The notes under the pieces were generated by a model that worked only from the letters and a program-made list of their open reading frames with translations, made no database searches and had not been told where the DNA came from. DNA of 44,559 nucleotides from an uncultured Eubacteriales bacterium (GTDB lineage: Bacteria > Bacillota > Clostridia > Lachnospirales > CAG-274). Position numbers and translations under genes: made by a program. This document shows, one piece after another, positions 14,270 through 22,216 of the stretch. The stretch is taken from assembly GCA_949738935.1 (NCBI GenBank), contig CATJCJ010000345.1, positions 1-44,559 of the forward strand. Reading direction: 5' to 3'. How positions within the stretch are numbered: the stretch's first letter is position 1; each line of letters starts with the position of its first letter.

Positions 14270-14790
14270 GTTAGCAGCACTTGCAGCACTTTAACACATA
14301 CCCAATTACTTTTTAAAATTAGGCATATTAGGGAGTATCAGAGAAGTAGATTACCCTCTAATACGCCTAATTTTATAAATTAACAAGAAAAGCGTAAAAA
14401 GTGTTGCAAGTGCTATGGCAAAAATTGTAAACCGCAGCGCTTGGTAGCACTTTAAAATGAAGTGCTACCCAAAGTGCTACCTTAAAAAACCTTGAATATT
14501 CAATAAAAATTAACACTTTTTAATATAAAGTAGCACTTGTAGCACTTATTTCTATTAATTAATGTAAATTAGGCATATTAGAGGGTATTAGAGAGTACAC
14601 TTAACTCTCTAATACCCTCTAATATGCCTAATTTACATTAATTAATAGAAAAAGCAAAAAAGTGCTACAAGTGCTACCGAAGGCCCTAAAATGCAGTACG
14701 GGCAAGACTTTCATCAGGCAGCACTTTGTTTTTAAGGGCTTTTTGAAGTGCTGCAAGTGCTACAAAAGGTCTTTTGTATTTCGTTTTAGC
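14270..14790. repeat. Iteron/palindrome field, left copy (candidate replication origin)
   Basis: Gene-free DNA packed with GTAGCACTT/AAGTGCTAC nonamers in head-to-tail pairs: 14273-14291, 14399-14416, 14443-14481, 14530-14547, 14660-14678, 14747-14764. Pairs flank two palindromes. One is imperfect (about 14325-14375). The other is a perfect 48-bp inverted repeat, 14549-14596 and 14604-14651, around the loop ACACTTA. A related field lies at 40935-41315. Iterons around an AT-rich core are the pattern of phage and plasmid origins bound by a Rep or primase-helicase; that is inference. From 14790 to 15030 nothing further is recognised. Confidence 0.7.
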
Positions 14791-15030
14791 CTGCTTCCCG
14801 CTATAGACGGGGTTGTATTTCACCGTTCAAATATCAAAAGACTTATATAAGCAAGAAAATAAGCTCATATCGGCTCCGTATCAAGCTTTTCAAGATAATT
14901 TTATTTTATACTCTGAGATTGAAAAATGCGATATGGAGTGATTTAGGCTTGTTTCCGGCTGTTTGATTTTCAAAGTATTAATCACTTCGGAGAAGATTTG
15001 CCTGCTGCCTATAAAACCACATAATAAAAG

Positions 15031-15090
15031 TGCTTAAAATCCGTATAAAACGTCAGCATACGAAGATAAGCGAAATCGTTATAATTAATA
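15031..15090 (+). promoter_or_regulatory. Degenerate dispersed promoter element, plus strand
   Basis: Reads GTGCTTAAAATCCG, then ACGTCAGCATACGAA and TATAAT (15080-15085). It aligns to the 15721-15800 copy but lacks the hairpin block upstream and the GTAAGAC tail. It points into the plus-strand gene at 15117, showing that element orientation follows gene orientation. Confidence 0.58.
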
Positions 15091-15116
15091 AAAACAATCT
15101 TACAGAGGTGATTTTA

Positions 15117-15380
15117 ATGGCATATCGACACCCTAAACCGAAAATTGGTTATTCTTCTGACGTATTTTGGTATGTCTCTAAATACAAAAGGCCTATTACA
15201 ACAAGTACGAGGTCTTGTAGTGACTCTATCGATGTAATGACAGAAAAAGGTTATAACACGCCGAATAAAATCGTTAAAGCTATTAATGATAAAATATTTA
15301 TAGGCTGTTATGAAGAAAAGCTGATAATGGAAGAATACATAAGAAAAGGCTTCGGCGATTTAGTTTTAAATGTAAAATAG
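15117..15380 (+). CDS. Hypothetical protein, plus-strand island
   Basis: 87 aa from the ATG at 15117, which has AGAGGTG upstream; an earlier in-frame start would lie inside the promoter element. The N-terminus is basic and aromatic (MAYRHPKPKIGYSSDVFWY) and the rest mixed (VKAINDKIFIGCYEEKLIM). No family recognised. Confidence 0.6.
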   Translation: MAYRHPKPKIGYSSDVFWYVSKYKRPITTSTRSCSDSIDVMTEKGYNTPNKIVKAINDKIFIGCYEEKLIMEEYIRKGFGDLVLNVK

Positions 15381-15392
15381 GAGATGAGAATA

Positions 15393-15713
15393 ATGCAGAA
15401 ATATTTATATGAATCTGACGTAATACACGCTATCGGCAACGCCGACAATGCTAATGGTATGTCAGAACTTGAAAGCCGGGTATTCGGCAATATCTGTAAA
15501 GCAGTATCAGCATTAACTGGTTTTACTTGTATTTATGCGGTGACAGTACAAAGCGAGTACAGCCTGCCTAAACTTAGCGAAGAATGTTACACAACGCTTA
15601 AAGAAGCACAAGATTTTATTGAGACAAGGTCGGACAAGCCTGAAAAGATAACCGAGTACAAGTATCAGAGCGCCCGAACAGAATACAAAATACATACATT
15701 GCAGATACGTTAA
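15393..15713 (+). CDS. Hypothetical protein, plus-strand island
   Basis: 106 aa from the ATG at 15393 with GGAG nine bases upstream; an ATG nine bases earlier lies too close to that site. The centre reads SRVFGNICKAVSALTGFTCI, with an amphipathic helical look, and the C-terminus is charged. No recognised family. It follows the previous gene by 12 bases, so both are probably one transcript. Confidence 0.6.
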   Translation: MQKYLYESDVIHAIGNADNANGMSELESRVFGNICKAVSALTGFTCIYAVTVQSEYSLPKLSEECYTTLKEAQDFIETRSDKPEKITEYKYQSARTEYKIHTLQIR

Positions 15714-15720
15714 AATCATA

Positions 15721-15800
15721 CAGCAAAATTGCTTAAATCCTGTGTAGTATGTCGGCATACGAATGCTGAAAAACACGGCGTAATAATATATGTAAGATAC
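15721..15800 (+). promoter_or_regulatory. Dispersed promoter element, plus-strand copy
   Basis: AGCAAAATTGCT inner palindrome (a compensating variant of AGCGAAATCGCT), GTCGGCATACGAATGCTGA, then GTAATAATATATGTAAGATA. It is the best copy in reverse orientation, and the gene it precedes (15830) is also reversed, which argues for a promoter role rather than a terminator or opposite-strand RNA. Confidence 0.72.
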
Positions 15801-15829
15801 AAAAACACATTGTTTAGGAGGAAATAAAA

Positions 15830-16072
15830 ATGAGAGAACTTAAAAAATATGAAGAAAAAATGATGGTTGAAGGAAATACAAATAACTTTGCAATGCTTGT
15901 ACTTGAATTTCACAAAGATATTTGTAAAGAGGCGGGATTCACATTTGCAGACGCAGTAAATTATTATAAATCAAGAACAGATTTCAACGACGGAATTTAC
16001 ACTTTATGGGGAAACAACGGCATAAAGTATTTATTCGATTGCAAGATGAATTTCAGGGGAACAAAATTCTAA
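15830..16072 (+). CDS. Hypothetical protein, plus-strand island
   Basis: 80 aa. Mixed helical N-terminal half (MRELKKYEEKMMVEGNTN), aromatic C-terminal half (DGIYTLWGNNGIKYLFDCKM). AGGAGG stands nine bases before the ATG. Its promoter is the element at 15721-15800. No family recognised. Confidence 0.62.
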   Translation: MRELKKYEEKMMVEGNTNNFAMLVLEFHKDICKEAGFTFADAVNYYKSRTDFNDGIYTLWGNNGIKYLFDCKMNFRGTKF

Positions 16073-16084
16073 CAAATAATAACC

Positions 16085-16105
16085 CGCCCCAGAGGTTACG
16101 AGGGC
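16085..16105 (+). repeat. 21-bp intergenic repeat, copy B
   Basis: CGCCCCAGAGGTTACGAGGGC, matching the minus-strand copy at 13874-13894 at 19 of 21 positions and likewise placed in an intergenic gap ahead of a gene. Confidence 0.55.
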
Positions 16106-16123
16106 AATTTATCAGCAAAACGG

Positions 16124-16152
16124 TTTACAAAATAAAGCGATACTGATATAAT
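16124..16152 (+). promoter_or_regulatory. Sigma-70-type promoter of the JAMM gene
   Basis: TTTACA (16124-16129), 17-bp spacer, TATAAT (16147-16152), 20 bp before the ATG at 16172. The same boxes and spacing are used by the cassette small RNAs, but no palindromic element is attached. Confidence 0.75.
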
Positions 16153-16171
16153 AAAAACAGGAAGTGAAAAT

Positions 16172-16741
16172 ATGTCTTTAGAATTTCAAAGATACGGGCG
16201 TAATAAAGATACCCTTATAAACAATACATATATCAACAGTGGCGAATACCGTAATAAATTTAACGCTATTACAGATAATAAAGACGTTAACAGAATCCTT
16301 TATGCAAAAGCGAAGGAAATGCTTAAGCACAGGAGCGGTACAATGCTTGAGGATATGTATTGGATAGACGGCACAACGGGAGAGGTTGTTGCGAGTGCAT
16401 TAAATGAGCGAAAAGAGAGCGGTATTCAATATACTAAGGCTATATTAAAAACTTTGTATAATAAAAGAGGAATAATCACGCTCCATACCCACCCTAACAG
16501 TATGCCGCCAAGTATTGCGGACTTTAATTCGGCCTGTCGTCGAGAATATGCAATTTCTTTAGTTATTTGTCATAACGGAAAAATATTTCAGTATATTTCT
16601 AAAGAAGAAATCAATGAAAATTTATATACTCGCTATATTCAAAAGTATGCAGGAGAAAGCTATTCAGAATATGAGGCGCAAATAATGGCATTAAGAAAAT
16701 TGAAAGAAAATCATAATATTGATTTTTGGGAGGTGAAATAG
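16172..16741 (+). CDS. JAMM/MPN-type metalloprotease-like protein
   Basis: 189 aa. HTHPNSMPPSIAD (about residues 109-121) fits the JAMM zinc motif HxH...SxxD, and acidic residues upstream (EDMYWIDGTTGEV) could supply the catalytic Glu. JAMM proteins cleave isopeptide or peptide bonds (de-ubiquitinase-like, RadC-like or toxin-associated branches). The C-terminal 40 residues are charged and helical. GGAAGTG precedes the ATG. It lies opposite to the lysis operon and forms a two-gene unit with the next small gene, ending at a terminator. The substrate is unknown. Confidence 0.75.
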   Translation: MSLEFQRYGRNKDTLINNTYINSGEYRNKFNAITDNKDVNRILYAKAKEMLKHRSGTMLEDMYWIDGTTGEVVASALNERKESGIQYTKAILKTLYNKRGIITLHTHPNSMPPSIADFNSACRREYAISLVICHNGKIFQYISKEEINENLYTRYIQKYAGESYSEYEAQIMALRKLKENHNIDFWEVK

Positions 16742-16742
16742 T

Positions 16743-16892
16743 ATGAGTAAATTTGAACCTTATTTTGTTAATGATTCTGTTGTTATTCCCGAATACGTAA
16801 AAAATTTATCAAAAGAAAAACTCGAAAAAGAAATTTCTGAGCTTGAACAACAAGCAAAAAAGAAAAAACAAAAACAGCTTCAAAATACTTAA
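16743..16892 (+). CDS. 49-aa coiled-coil protein downstream of the JAMM gene
   Basis: MSKFEPYFVNDSVVIPEYV start, then a Lys/Glu-rich helix (KEKLEKEISELEQQAKKKKQ). GGGAGGTG ends within the preceding gene, and the ATG follows its stop by one base, so it is translationally coupled. Could be a partner or substrate of the metalloprotease; no family recognised. Confidence 0.65.
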   Translation: MSKFEPYFVNDSVVIPEYVKNLSKEKLEKEISELEQQAKKKKQKQLQNT

Positions 16893-16899
16893 AAAAAAG

Positions 16900-16934
16900 A
16901 CGTCTAACTTTTTTAAAGGTTAGGCGTTTTTTTT
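16900..16934 (+). terminator. Intrinsic terminator of the plus-strand island
   Basis: ACGTCTAAC and GTTAGGCGT (one G-T pair) form a stem with a short loop, followed by eight Ts (16927-16934). Confidence 0.85.
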
Positions 16935-16941
16935 GTTAAAC

Positions 16942-16983
16942 GAAAAAGACGTAAGACCTGCAAACAAGCCTTACGTCTTTTTT
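16942..16983. terminator. Bidirectional terminator of the lysis operon
   Basis: AAAAAGACGTAAG and CTTACGTCTTTTTT flank a 14-nt loop; A-run and T-run make it functional on both strands. It lies eight bases beyond the endolysin stop. The left arm contains GTAAGACCTGC, close to the cassette loop motif, probably by chance. Confidence 0.85.
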
Positions 16984-16990
16984 AATAGCC

Positions 16991-17821
16991 TTATTTGGTT
17001 TTCAGTTCTACGCCGCCGTTTTTAAAATCAACACTGAATGTTTCTGTTGCTGCCGCTAAACTGCGAATCGGCACATAATTGCTGCCGTTAATATTTACCG
17101 TTTCAACTCGTGTTTCCCTGTTGTCAACGGTAAGCGGCAGCTCTTCAGGCTTATTGGAAATACTTGGAATCTTAGTCTTATTATCATATCCGACCGCAAA
17201 GCCAGCCTGCTCCAAGTCCTTAATACAGAGGTAGTTTTTGCCCTCTTTTAAAATTCTGTCAGCCTTATAATCTTTGCCGTTAATGTTTACCGTAATTTTT
17301 TCTACCATTTCATCGTCCTCCTCAATAACCGGCGCAGTTTCGGTAAGTTTATTTTTAAAGTTTTCCCAAGACTTGACGTTTCTTACGTAAGGTTCAGGAC
17401 AAATCTTTTTTGTTACGTCATAATGTCTTATTACGTTTTCAATCGAGATGTTATATCTTTTCATAAGCTCTTTAATGAGCCATACGGCGTTTTCAACAGT
17501 CTTTGATTTAAAATCATAATTTCCTTTGCTGTTGATAAAAGAACACATTTCAACGCCGATACTATTATGATTTCTGCATTCGTGATGAGCGTAGTTTTTC
17601 GCCCCGCAGTGCCACGCTATGTTTTTATCCTCTATGGACTGATAAATATTGCTTTCGTCCACAAAGTAGTGCGCGGAAGCGCCTCTGTAAGATTTAAAAT
17701 AATTCGTGTTAGCAAGCGCCGTGTCACCGTTATTTCCCGTATAATGCACTACGATATACTTAATACGGCTTAACGTTCCGGCGTTAAAGTTCTGGGTTGT
17801 CAGATTTTTCTTAATATTCAT
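16991..17821 (-). CDS. Endolysin: N-acetylmuramoyl-L-alanine amidase with stalk-type C-terminal domain
   Basis: 276 aa from the ATG at 17821, which overlaps the holin gene end. Amidase_2 (PGRP-like) domain, about residues 15-160: YIVVHYTGN, NSIGVEMC, RHYDVTKKICPEPY; the His residues and the Cys of the last motif match zinc ligands. After an acidic linker (PVIEEDDEMVEK) comes a copper-amine-oxidase-N-like stalk domain (ETVNINGSNYVPIRSLAAAT), probably a wall-binding or spacer part. It cuts the sugar-peptide amide bond in peptidoglycan at lysis. The same stalk domain type occurs twice in the tail hub protein at 23281-24312. Confidence 0.92.
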   Translation of the reverse strand: MNIKKNLTTQNFNAGTLSRIKYIVVHYTGNNGDTALANTNYFKSYRGASAHYFVDESNIYQSIEDKNIAWHCGAKNYAHHECRNHNSIGVEMCSFINSKGNYDFKSKTVENAVWLIKELMKRYNISIENVIRHYDVTKKICPEPYVRNVKSWENFKNKLTETAPVIEEDDEMVEKITVNINGKDYKADRILKEGKNYLCIKDLEQAGFAVGYDNKTKIPSISNKPEELPLTVDNRETRVETVNINGSNYVPIRSLAAATETFSVDFKNGGVELKTK

Positions 17822-18083
17822 TTTTACCCTCCTCTCTATTAATAAGATTTCTGAAAGCTTCGTAAAGTCCGGTTGAGGCAAGTCCGCTCACCATTCCGCT
17901 TAAACAACTCTCAAGGCTTAATCCGCTTGAAGCAATTCCTAAAACTGTACCTATAATAAGCATAATAAGCGGTATATATTTATTGGGTATGAAATCAAGT
18001 GACTGCTTAATCGCATACCCAATACAAAGGCATATTCCGACCGTTATTAAGTTAAAATAATCTATTAAATCTGTTATATCCAT
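17811..18083 (-). CDS. Holin (Hol44/holin family 5_2 type)
   Basis: 90 aa with hydrophobic segments at about residues 13-25, 37-52 and 58-72. The sequence KYIPLIMLIIGTVLGIAS and the later SGLASTGLYEAFRNLI are typical of the Hol44-type phage holin family. It would oligomerise in the cytoplasmic membrane to release the endolysin. It overlaps the upstream gene by one base and the endolysin start by 11. Confidence 0.88.
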   Translation of the reverse strand: MDITDLIDYFNLITVGICLCIGYAIKQSLDFIPNKYIPLIMLIIGTVLGIASSGLSLESCLSGMVSGLASTGLYEAFRNLINREEGKNEY

Positions 18084-18439
18084 TAATTTTCCTCCTGTTC
18101 TTCGTTTTCTTTAAGCGTGTCCGGCAATTCGGTAGGTAAAGCTTTTAATCTTTCATACAGCTCTGTTCCTACATTATTTCCTCCTAAGCTATGATATTGT
18201 TCATAAACTTTTGTACATACTTCCATAGCGTAAATAGGGCAGTAACCTCTTTCCGACCATTTGTTGTATGCGTCGTAAAGAGCTTGTCTTAAAAGAGCGG
18301 TAATAGCCTTTTTTACAGCTTTCTGCTCCTCTATTCTCGTTTTCATTTCTTTTTTGAGGTTTTTATAGCCTGCTGCTATTGCGGCAGTAATCAGACCGAA
18401 AATAACCTCAATCCAATATTGCTCAATAAAATCCGGCAT
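18083..18439 (-). CDS. Membrane-anchored lysis-module protein (holin-associated)
   Basis: 118 aa. One N-terminal membrane segment (VIFGLITAAIAAGY, about 12-25), then a basic coiled coil (LKKEMKTRIEEQKAVKKAIT) and a soluble C-terminus with a Glu-rich tail. Proteins of this form stand beside holins in many Firmicute phages; it may be a second holin or antiholin. Confidence 0.7.
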   Translation of the reverse strand: MPDFIEQYWIEVIFGLITAAIAAGYKNLKKEMKTRIEEQKAVKKAITALLRQALYDAYNKWSERGYCPIYAMEVCTKVYEQYHSLGGNNVGTELYERLKALPTELPDTLKENEEQEEN

Positions 18440-18445
18440 ATTTAC

Positions 18446-19495
18446 TTACGCCTCCCCGTATGTAACAGATATTGAGGCTATATATGACCCTTCTATAGCA
18501 GTAAGAACAACATTGCCTTTAACCGCATTTAAAGAGGTAGTATCACCTGCTGCTGTTACTTCTGTTTCGTTTTGACTTAATTTAAGTTTGCCTTCTCCAT
18601 ATCCCTGACAAGCCTGAACCGTAACGACACAGTTTGATTTAACAGGAATTATAATTTCTGTTCCGGCATTTATCTGGGTACAGTTAGCGCCGGCGTTAGG
18701 AGCAAGTTTTCCTAATTCTGCGTTAATCGTAAGACCTTTCCAAGTACCTGTTGAGCCTTGATACGACTCATTGTAAGCCCCATCGTTATTACACTCAAAA
18801 TCATAATAGACATTTTCATAAATTTCGCTTTTTTCCAAAGCACTTATCCTTTCATTAATGCTTGAAATTGAGTTTTCAATATTTGCTATTTTTTCTAAAA
18901 GGCTTTTTTCATCTGATATATTCTCCTCTAAAACCGCAAGCCTGTCTTCAATATTTGCGTTAGTATTTTCAAGGAACTCAACTCTTGAAGTTAATGCGTC
19001 ATTTGATAAATTGCTTTCTTCCAAAGCTACAAGCCTGCTTTCTATATCTTCCGTCCAAGTTGATGAATATTCAGAGGGATTTATATCATCATCAAGCGTA
19101 TCGGCAATTTTGATTGTATACGGCTTGGATTTCCATACATAATCTGCCCCTGTTACTCTTATTATAAAAGAAACATCTCCTGCTGAGTGTGTCACATTGC
19201 CGTCAATAAGCCAAGAAAACAAAATAAAATCTTCGGAAGTGTTTACAGCATTTGCGGCGGCAATATCCGAATAACCATCAGCGTTAATATAGAAAATTTC
19301 AAATTTCTTATCTGAAATATCCACGCCGTCTAATATTTTGTTCATTTTAAATATAAGGCTGTTAGAACGGTTATCACCTTTTACGACTATATCGCTGTAA
19401 TTTTCAGGCGGTACAATTTCTTTGTTATTGACCGCAAATACTTCATCAATATCAGCGTTTATCAACAAATTATAACTTTCTTTCAACAGAAGCAC
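18446..19495 (-). CDS. Baseplate/fibre protein with BppU-like N-terminus
   Basis: 349 aa. The N-terminal 135 residues form a beta-rich BppU-like upper-baseplate domain (NRSNSLIFKMNKILDGVDIS). A trimeric coiled coil with four heptad stretches follows (about 140-235, SRLVALEESNLSNDALTSRV). The C-terminal domain (TGTWKGLTINAELGKLAPNA onwards) looks like a carbohydrate-binding beta-sandwich. It probably contributes to receptor binding. Start by ATG or TTG near 19495, within the end of the small gene 19470-19625. Confidence 0.7.
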   Translation of the reverse strand: MLLLKESYNLLINADIDEVFAVNNKEIVPPENYSDIVVKGDNRSNSLIFKMNKILDGVDISDKKFEIFYINADGYSDIAAANAVNTSEDFILFSWLIDGNVTHSAGDVSFIIRVTGADYVWKSKPYTIKIADTLDDDINPSEYSSTWTEDIESRLVALEESNLSNDALTSRVEFLENTNANIEDRLAVLEENISDEKSLLEKIANIENSISSINERISALEKSEIYENVYYDFECNNDGAYNESYQGSTGTWKGLTINAELGKLAPNAGANCTQINAGTEIIIPVKSNCVVTVQACQGYGEGKLKLSQNETEVTAAGDTTSLNAVKGNVVLTAIEGSYIASISVTYGEA

Positions 19496-19625
19496 CCCCC
19501 AATTCTTTACGTATATACTCTTTTTCCTGTTTTGAAAGTTTTACGTAACTCTCCAAAATCTCATCAAGAGACTGCCCCTTTTTCATTTTGATTTTAATTC
19601 CATATACAATAACATCTAATATCAT
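19470..19625 (-). CDS. Small tail-adjacent protein
   Basis: 51 aa, MILDVIVYGIKIKMKKGQSL start, centre DEILESYVKLSKQEKEYI. GGAGGTG precedes the ATG at 19625. It overlaps the next gene by 26 bases in another frame. Position and size recall the XkdX-type small proteins after fibre genes, but the sequence is not clearly that family. Confidence 0.6.
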   Translation of the reverse strand: MILDVIVYGIKIKMKKGQSLDEILESYVKLSKQEKEYIRKELGGASVERKL

Positions 19626-20056
19626 TACAGCGCACCTCCCAAAATATCCGCAATAACCTCACTTAAATTGTCAAGCTGCGTGTTTCTCTCTTTTTCCAGC
19701 TTTTCTGAATAGGAAATCTGTCCCATAGCAACCGAAATCATAGATATGCTTTCTTCCTCATTTTGGTTATCTTCTTTTTGAATTATCTCTTTTTTTATTT
19801 CCAAATTTACAAAAATAGAATAATCATAATAAATACAGCCATCAATATCATCTGTATTTGTGGGTACAACACTTGAATATATCGTTATTTCATCAGTTTC
19901 GTTTGTGTCTTTAAAGAGTTTTAAAAGTTCGTCTGCGGAAGAATCCTTAAAATTGAAAATAAGGCAGTCTCTTTCTGAGCCTTCTGTAAATAATTTCTTT
20001 CCGAAAACAGAAATACAATCAAGTATTTTTCCGCTTTTAAGTTTTATTGATTTCAT
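19625..20056 (-). CDS. Hypothetical tail-region protein
   Basis: 143 aa. The N-terminus MKSIKLKSGKILDCISVFG and the following beta-rich part resemble small phage proteins found between fibre and lysis genes. The C-terminal third is a charged helix (ISYSEKLEKERNTQLDNLSE) that may be a coiled coil. Role unknown. Confidence 0.6.
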   Translation of the reverse strand: MKSIKLKSGKILDCISVFGKKLFTEGSERDCLIFNFKDSSADELLKLFKDTNETDEITIYSSVVPTNTDDIDGCIYYDYSIFVNLEIKKEIIQKEDNQNEEESISMISVAMGQISYSEKLEKERNTQLDNLSEVIADILGGAL

Positions 20057-20067
20057 TTTATGACCTC

Positions 20068-20589
20068 CTAATAAATTTTATTGCCATTAACAGCAACAGA
20101 AGTTATAGCCGCAGAACAAGTCAATCGTCCGTCAGGGCCGCTTATTGATATATAAATATCTAATTTGCCTAAATATGTATCGCAAGTAAAGCTGCCTGTA
20201 CAAGTGCTACGGATATCTGTGGCTGTAAATGCTTCATCGCCTATATATAAATAAAAATCATCTACAAATTGGTCTGTAGTATCATTTCCATTTTTAGTTA
20301 TTGTAATTTTCCAATTAACGTCTACTATATCATCTTTCCGAACCATAAAATCAGAAGACGCGGCAAGATAATCTTGAATACTCCAGCTTAAAGAAGAATC
20401 GTTATTCGTGTGGCTTACAAAAAAGTCGCCGCTCCAATTACAAGCATAACTTCGCGCTTCAAATACCGGTCTTGCGATATTGTTTATTCCAACATACTCA
20501 TTTCGCACTTCTCTTGCCACATTTCCAATCCCGATATATTGACTTTTAATTTCTCTTGCTATATTATTTATCCCAATATATTTAGGCAT
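20068..20589 (-). CDS. Tail protein with YIGINNIAR repeats
   Basis: 173 aa from the ATG at 20589, preceded by GGCGGTGG; the reading frame continues upstream but would overlap the fibre gene. The N-terminus holds three repeats: YIGINNIAREIKSQ, YIGIGNVAREVRNE, YVGINNIARPV. This motif recurs in Firmicute phage tail-tip proteins. The rest is a beta-rich domain, possibly sugar binding. Confidence 0.65.
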   Translation of the reverse strand: MPKYIGINNIAREIKSQYIGIGNVAREVRNEYVGINNIARPVFEARSYACNWSGDFFVSHTNNDSSLSWSIQDYLAASSDFMVRKDDIVDVNWKITITKNGNDTTDQFVDDFYLYIGDEAFTATDIRSTCTGSFTCDTYLGKLDIYISISGPDGRLTCSAAITSVAVNGNKIY

Positions 20590-20602
20590 ATAATCCACCG
20601 CC

Positions 20603-22216
20603 TTAGCTATATACCATAATAACGTCACTGTCAGCAAGGTTTGTACTTCCTGCTGTAACAGACGAATTTGTATAATTGATAGACCTTGCAAAATCTCTCC
20701 TGTTTAGCAAAGTTCCTGAAAACCAATAATGCTGACCTGTGTCCCCCGGCTGAAAACAAGCATAAAACATAGGTTTCCAAATTGCTCCTGTATAATAAAG
20801 ACTGCTGTTTACGGTTATCCCAATAGCTATTGTACCGCTGCTGTTAGCTACTAAACTGAAATCACCTGTATTTAAACTTTTCAAATTATAAGTTTTAAAA
20901 ATTGGATTGCCGTTATAGTTATTTTCTTTTAGAGTAACTTGATGTTCATATTTTCCATCAGGAATATCATAGTCTGCAAAAGTAGTTATTTCAAAACTCA
21001 TTACCTGTGTGCGTTTTGTCGTGAGATTTCTTGCGTATACCTTTACTGTCGCTGTTCCGCCTATTCGTGATTCTTCTGACTGGTAACCCGAAGCTGTGGT
21101 TAAGGCTATAGAATATTCTTTATTTTCGGTTATTTGATAAGAATTGCTTGTATAACACGAATATCCGCTTCTAACCCATTTTGCTGTTCCTGAAGAACTG
21201 TATGAAAGCAAGTCGTAATCATACCCTCCTGTTGGAATATGCTTATAGCCTGCCGTTGTTGGGTGGGTGTATGCGGTTTCATTTCCCCAAACCGCTGTAC
21301 CATCGGAAGACCATTTTAGAATTTGCCCAGATGAGCCTCCTGTTGGAATATGCTTATGACCCGAAGATGTTGGGTGGGTGTATGTGGTTTCATTTCCCCA
21401 ATAAGCTGTTCCTGATGAAGACCATCTCAATATCTGCCCTGAACTGCCGCCTGCCGGGATATGCTTATTTCCTGAAGTCGTAGGATGCGTATAATTATTA
21501 AGACCTAAAATACGATAATATATATCTTGTATAGTTGTGCCTAAATCTCTTTCAGAAAAACTCAAAGAGTTATTTGCAGAAGAATTTATAACTGAAAACT
21601 TCGGCTGATATATATTAGATGAGCTATTAAGGTTTGCCCAAGGTGACCATTTACCGTATGATGACGAACGCATATAAACTTTATTTTTTGAAAAAGGAAA
21701 AGCAAATTGAGTTGCTGAGCCTTTATCAGAATCATAAAAAAATGGAAAATATACAATATACCAATGCGTGGAATCTGTCGTATTCGGCACAACTTCACTT
21801 AATGAGGTAAAAGTTGCGTATGCTCTGTTAAAATTAGTGTTATTAAGGTCTTCTGTGCTTGATATGGCAGCATATGTTATAAATTTTTCAAAGGGCAAGC
21901 CATTTAATTTATTGGCGTCCCAAGCATAATCGGCTGTATTGGCAGTATCGGCGTTTCCTCCGTTTGCCGGCAGAGAGGTCGGTTTATTCGTTAAATCGTT
22001 GTAGCTGCCACTTGTAGCTACAGGTTTCAAATTCCCCGCCAATGCGTATGCACTTGGCACTTTTCCGCCTAATTTTGCCGCGTTTACATTGGTAAAGTCG
22101 GCGCCGTTATTATGATTATGCTTATCGATAATATCCATATTAGCGTTTATATCTGCAATATCCGCAATGTCTGTATAATCGGGCTTATTTAGTTTCAAAT
22201 TTGATGTTTTCTGCAT
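20603..22216 (-). CDS. Tail fibre with tandem repeats
   Basis: 537 aa. N-terminal attachment part (KLNKPDYTDIADIADINANM), then GSYNDLTNKPTSLPANGG and a collar region. Residues about 245-345 hold three near-identical repeats with YTHPTTSGNKHIPAGGSSG and relatives, then a beta-rich C-terminal receptor-binding region. The repeats (21.2-21.5 kb) are also alike at DNA level. Directly downstream of baseplate J without a gap. Confidence 0.85.
   Translation of the reverse strand: MQKTSNLKLNKPDYTDIADIADINANMDIIDKHNHNNGADFTNVNAAKLGGKVPSAYALAGNLKPVATSGSYNDLTNKPTSLPANGGNADTANTADYAWDANKLNGLPFEKFITYAAISSTEDLNNTNFNRAYATFTSLSEVVPNTTDSTHWYIVYFPFFYDSDKGSATQFAFPFSKNKVYMRSSSYGKWSPWANLNSSSNIYQPKFSVINSSANNSLSFSERDLGTTIQDIYYRILGLNNYTHPTTSGNKHIPAGGSSGQILRWSSSGTAYWGNETTYTHPTSSGHKHIPTGGSSGQILKWSSDGTAVWGNETAYTHPTTAGYKHIPTGGYDYDLLSYSSSGTAKWVRSGYSCYTSNSYQITENKEYSIALTTASGYQSEESRIGGTATVKVYARNLTTKRTQVMSFEITTFADYDIPDGKYEHQVTLKENNYNGNPIFKTYNLKSLNTGDFSLVANSSGTIAIGITVNSSLYYTGAIWKPMFYACFQPGDTGQHYWFSGTLLNRRDFARSINYTNSSVTAGSTNLADSDVIMVYS

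Noticed and set aside
14270-14790. CRISPR array or transposon ends in the iteron field
   Set aside because: The nonamers are too short and irregularly spaced for CRISPR, and no transposase lies near. Palindrome plus iterons fit an origin-like site better.
21200-21500. Diversity-generating retroelement or CRISPR-like repeats in the fibre gene
   Set aside because: The repeats are in-frame protein repeats without spacers of constant length. No reverse transcriptase or template repeat is seen.
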